Assembly: GCA_050872545.1 (NCBI GenBank)
Contig: JBNMHA010000050.1
Coordinates: forward strand, 1 to 17,720
Length of the DNA: 17,720 nt
DNA from: RGIG8597 sp050872545
Lineage (GTDB): Bacteria > Spirochaetota > GWE2-31-10
Reading direction: 5' to 3'
In this document: piece after piece, positions 16,526-17,720 of the stretch
Numbering within the stretch: the first letter of the stretch is position 1
Layout of the letters: each line of letters starts with the position of its first letter
The notes under the pieces: model-generated
Databases searched by the model: none
The model's input: only the letters and a program-made list of their open reading frames with translations
Told to the model about the DNA's origin: nothing
Translations under genes and position numbers: made by a program

Positions 16526-17422
16526 TTATTTTGTTTCGGCGGTAAATATTTTTTCTATTTCCAAAAGCGCATCAATATTTCGCAGAGAAGGACGCTCCAT
16601 TGTTCCGGCAGTGATTGTATAAATTTTGCCGGTTTGTACTGCTCTTAGTTTGGAATATGTGTGATCCTTTTTTAGTGGCTCTTCCATTTCTTTGTAACTT
16701 ATCAAAATCAAATCAGGGTCTCCTGCGAATAATTTTTCACGGCTGTATGCCCAACCGTTTGCATCATCTGCAATATTTATTCCTCCGGCAGTGCGGATTA
16801 AGTTTGCTATAAAAGTATTTTTGCCCGCAGTGTAATCGCCTGATTCCCCAAATGAAATCATATAGTAAACTTTAGGATGATTGCTTGCGGTTTGAACTCG
16901 GGTGATAATTTCGCTGATTTGTGTTTTCATTTTTGTTATCAATGCAGTCGCTTTTTCTTCTTTATTAATAATGCGTCCCATATCAGTAACAATATCATAG
17001 AAACTTTCTAGGTTTTCTCCCTGTTTGCCGATGTAAACCGGGATGTTAAATTGTTCAAGTTTATTGACACTTTCTTTTGTAAAGTGGTCGGATGCAACAA
17101 CTAAAGTAGGCTGAAGAGCTAGTATATACTCTATATTCGGTTCAATTATAGTTCCTACAGAAGGCAGTTTCTGTGCATCCGGCGGATAATTGCAGTAATC
17201 GCTACGTGCAATCAGAGACTGCCCATCATCAAGTTGGAAGAAAAGTTCTGTCATTGATGGGGCAACGGAAATAATTCGCTGTTTTTTTATAGAATTAGAA
17301 GTTTCTATTTTTCTTCCGTATGAATCGGTATAAAAGTTAGTGTGTTGATTTTTTTTATTGCTGCAGCCTGCAAAAACGCAGATGATAATTAATAATGTAC
17401 AGATTTTTTTTATCAAATTCAT
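16526..17422 (-). CDS. BtuF/FepB-type ABC substrate-binding lipoprotein (metal-chelate)
   Basis: A 298-residue periplasmic-binding-protein-2 family lipoprotein with a canonical lipobox FAGC (Cys20). Family features are VAPSMTELFFQL (53-64), RSDYCNYPPDAQKLPSVG (73-90, the region where BtuF-like proteins read R-x-D-x-C/D-x-P), EPNIEYILALQPTLVV, a long backbone helix near 140-175, a second lobe ending in DPDLILIS, and C-terminal ERPSLRNIDALLEIEK. It should deliver a cobalamin, haem or ferric-siderophore-type ligand to an ABC permease; the ligand cannot be told from sequence. GGAG lies 7 nt before ATG 17422. No permease or ATPase gene is adjacent in the window, and the gene is monocistronic here. 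Its stop codon lies one base from the convergent pbpC stop. Confidence 0.9.
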   Translation of the reverse strand: MNLIKKICTLLIIICVFAGCSNKKNQHTNFYTDSYGRKIETSNSIKKQRIISVAPSMTELFFQLDDGQSLIARSDYCNYPPDAQKLPSVGTIIEPNIEYILALQPTLVVASDHFTKESVNKLEQFNIPVYIGKQGENLESFYDIVTDMGRIINKEEKATALITKMKTQISEIITRVQTASNHPKVYYMISFGESGDYTAGKNTFIANLIRTAGGINIADDANGWAYSREKLFAGDPDLILISYKEMEEPLKKDHTYSKLRAVQTGKIYTITAGTMERPSLRNIDALLEIEKIFTAETK

Positions 17423-17454
17423 TGCTTAGCTCCGTTTGTGAAATAATCCGTTTT

Positions 17455-17484
17455 TTTATATCAGAAATAACAATGTGTAGCCAA
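17455..17484 (-). promoter_or_regulatory. Promoter of the substrate-binding lipoprotein gene
   Basis: On the minus strand, TTGGCT (17484-17479) and TATAAA (17460-17455, preceded by TGA) are 18 nt apart, predicting a start near 17448 and a leader of only about 26 nt. The leader is too short for a cobalamin riboswitch. No Fur-box-like palindrome was evident by eye. Confidence 0.5.
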
Positions 17485-17530
17485 TAATTTTTATGTTCAT
17501 TAATAAAATCAAAAAAAGGAACGAATTAAG

Positions 17531-17559
17531 TTGACAGGCGGTAAGCGTTGTAGTATAAG
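17531..17559 (+). promoter_or_regulatory. Strong tandem promoter P1, stable-RNA style
   Basis: Consensus TTGACA (17531-17536), 17-nt spacer, TATAAG (17554-17559), then a G+C-rich discriminator (GCGTG). The A-tracts just upstream (AAAATCAAAAAAAGG) resemble an UP element. This architecture is typical of rRNA or tRNA operon promoters. No coding sequence follows before the window ends. Confidence 0.7.
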
Positions 17560-17565
17560 GCGTGA

Positions 17566-17685
17566 AGTCGTCAAGCACGGCAGTGCAGAGTGTTCTGAAT
17601 TACGAGTTTAGTACTGTAATTCGGAGGATAAAAGCACGTAGATAATCCCGTTAATGAAATAATTTAAGAAAATTAAAAAAAGTAG
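17566..17685 (+). other. Leader between tandem promoters, with small hairpins, no gene seen
   Basis: The ~120 bases after P1 hold a GCAC-GGCA-GTGC mini-hairpin (17575-17586) and a 7-bp stem GAATTAC/GTAATTC (17597-17603 with 17616-17622), extendable by wobbles. A GGAGG (17623-17627) lies just after, but no open reading frame of useful length follows it. I read it as untranslated leader of a P1 transcript. Confidence 0.4.
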
Positions 17686-17714
17686 TTGACAAGGGAAGTG
17701 AAAAGGTGTAGAAA
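17686..17714 (+). promoter_or_regulatory. Tandem promoter P2, stable-RNA style
   Basis: Consensus TTGACA (17686-17691), 17-nt spacer, TAGAAA (17709-17714). It is preceded by A-tracts (AAGAAAATTAAAAAAAG) like those of P1 and lies 155 bp downstream of it. Transcription would begin at about the last base of the window, so the driven gene is outside. Confidence 0.6.
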
Positions 17715-17720
17715 ACGACC

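Noticed and set aside
16515..16560. Bidirectional terminator at the pbpC/binding-protein junction
   Set aside because: Only a 4-bp GCCG/CGGC stem with a long loop was found, which is not convincing.
17423..17530. Cobalamin riboswitch upstream of the BtuF-like gene
   Set aside because: The predicted leader is about 26 nt, and no B12-box-like sequence was seen on the minus strand.
17560..17685. tRNA, tmRNA or other known small RNA between the two terminal promoters
   Set aside because: There is no cloverleaf, T-loop motif or CCA end, and the hairpins are too small. Only an untranslated leader can be supported.

Overview
The window looks like a chromosomal segment of a host-associated spirochaete, most likely Treponema. 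This is inferred from AT-rich DNA, many lipoproteins with loose lipoboxes and a diderm gene set; I saw no 16S or other diagnostic marker. There are eight complete protein genes and one partial gene. I see no tRNA, transposase or CRISPR array.

Region 1 (about 1-5067, minus strand) is a very AT-rich operon. Read in the direction of transcription it holds a LolA-like lipoprotein, an exported alpha/beta hydrolase with a GHSAGG nucleophile elbow, and at least three tandem copies of a PQQ/WD-type beta-propeller lipoprotein gene. The third copy is cut by the window edge. The propeller copies are mosaics: the signal peptide and the C-terminal ~240 residues are almost identical, while ~115-120 residues in between are unrelated at DNA level. 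Each duplicated copy is preceded by a conserved RNA hairpin and by a fossil of the hydrolase 3' end that now serves as its ribosome binding site. This is the most unusual part of the window.

Region 2 (5323-7155, minus) encodes an unrecognised 610-residue membrane protein. It has about seven membrane segments, a helical domain and an Ala/Gly-zipper C-terminus, and it is divergent from region 3.

Region 3 (7206-16524, plus) is a probable three-gene operon: a NeuB/SpsE-family nonulosonate synthase, a 1989-residue bacterial alpha-2-macroglobulin lipoprotein with an intact CLEQ thioester motif, and a penicillin-binding protein 1C (glycosyltransferase, transpeptidase and BiPBP_C domain). The A2M-PBP1C pair is a known partnership thought to trap invading proteases and repair peptidoglycan after envelope breach. 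The NeuB-type enzyme suggests surface-sugar synthesis is co-expressed with it. Two exact copies of a 20-bp palindromic word lie in frame in the A2M gene.

Region 4 (16526-17422, minus) is a BtuF/FepB-type metal-chelate binding lipoprotein, convergent with pbpC with a single base between stop codons. No ABC permease or ATPase is visible beside it.

Region 5 (17423-17720) has no gene. It holds the promoter of the binding protein and two tandem near-consensus forward sigma-70 promoters (17531 and 17686), each preceded by A-tracts. They look like stable-RNA (rRNA or tRNA) promoters driving something just beyond the window.
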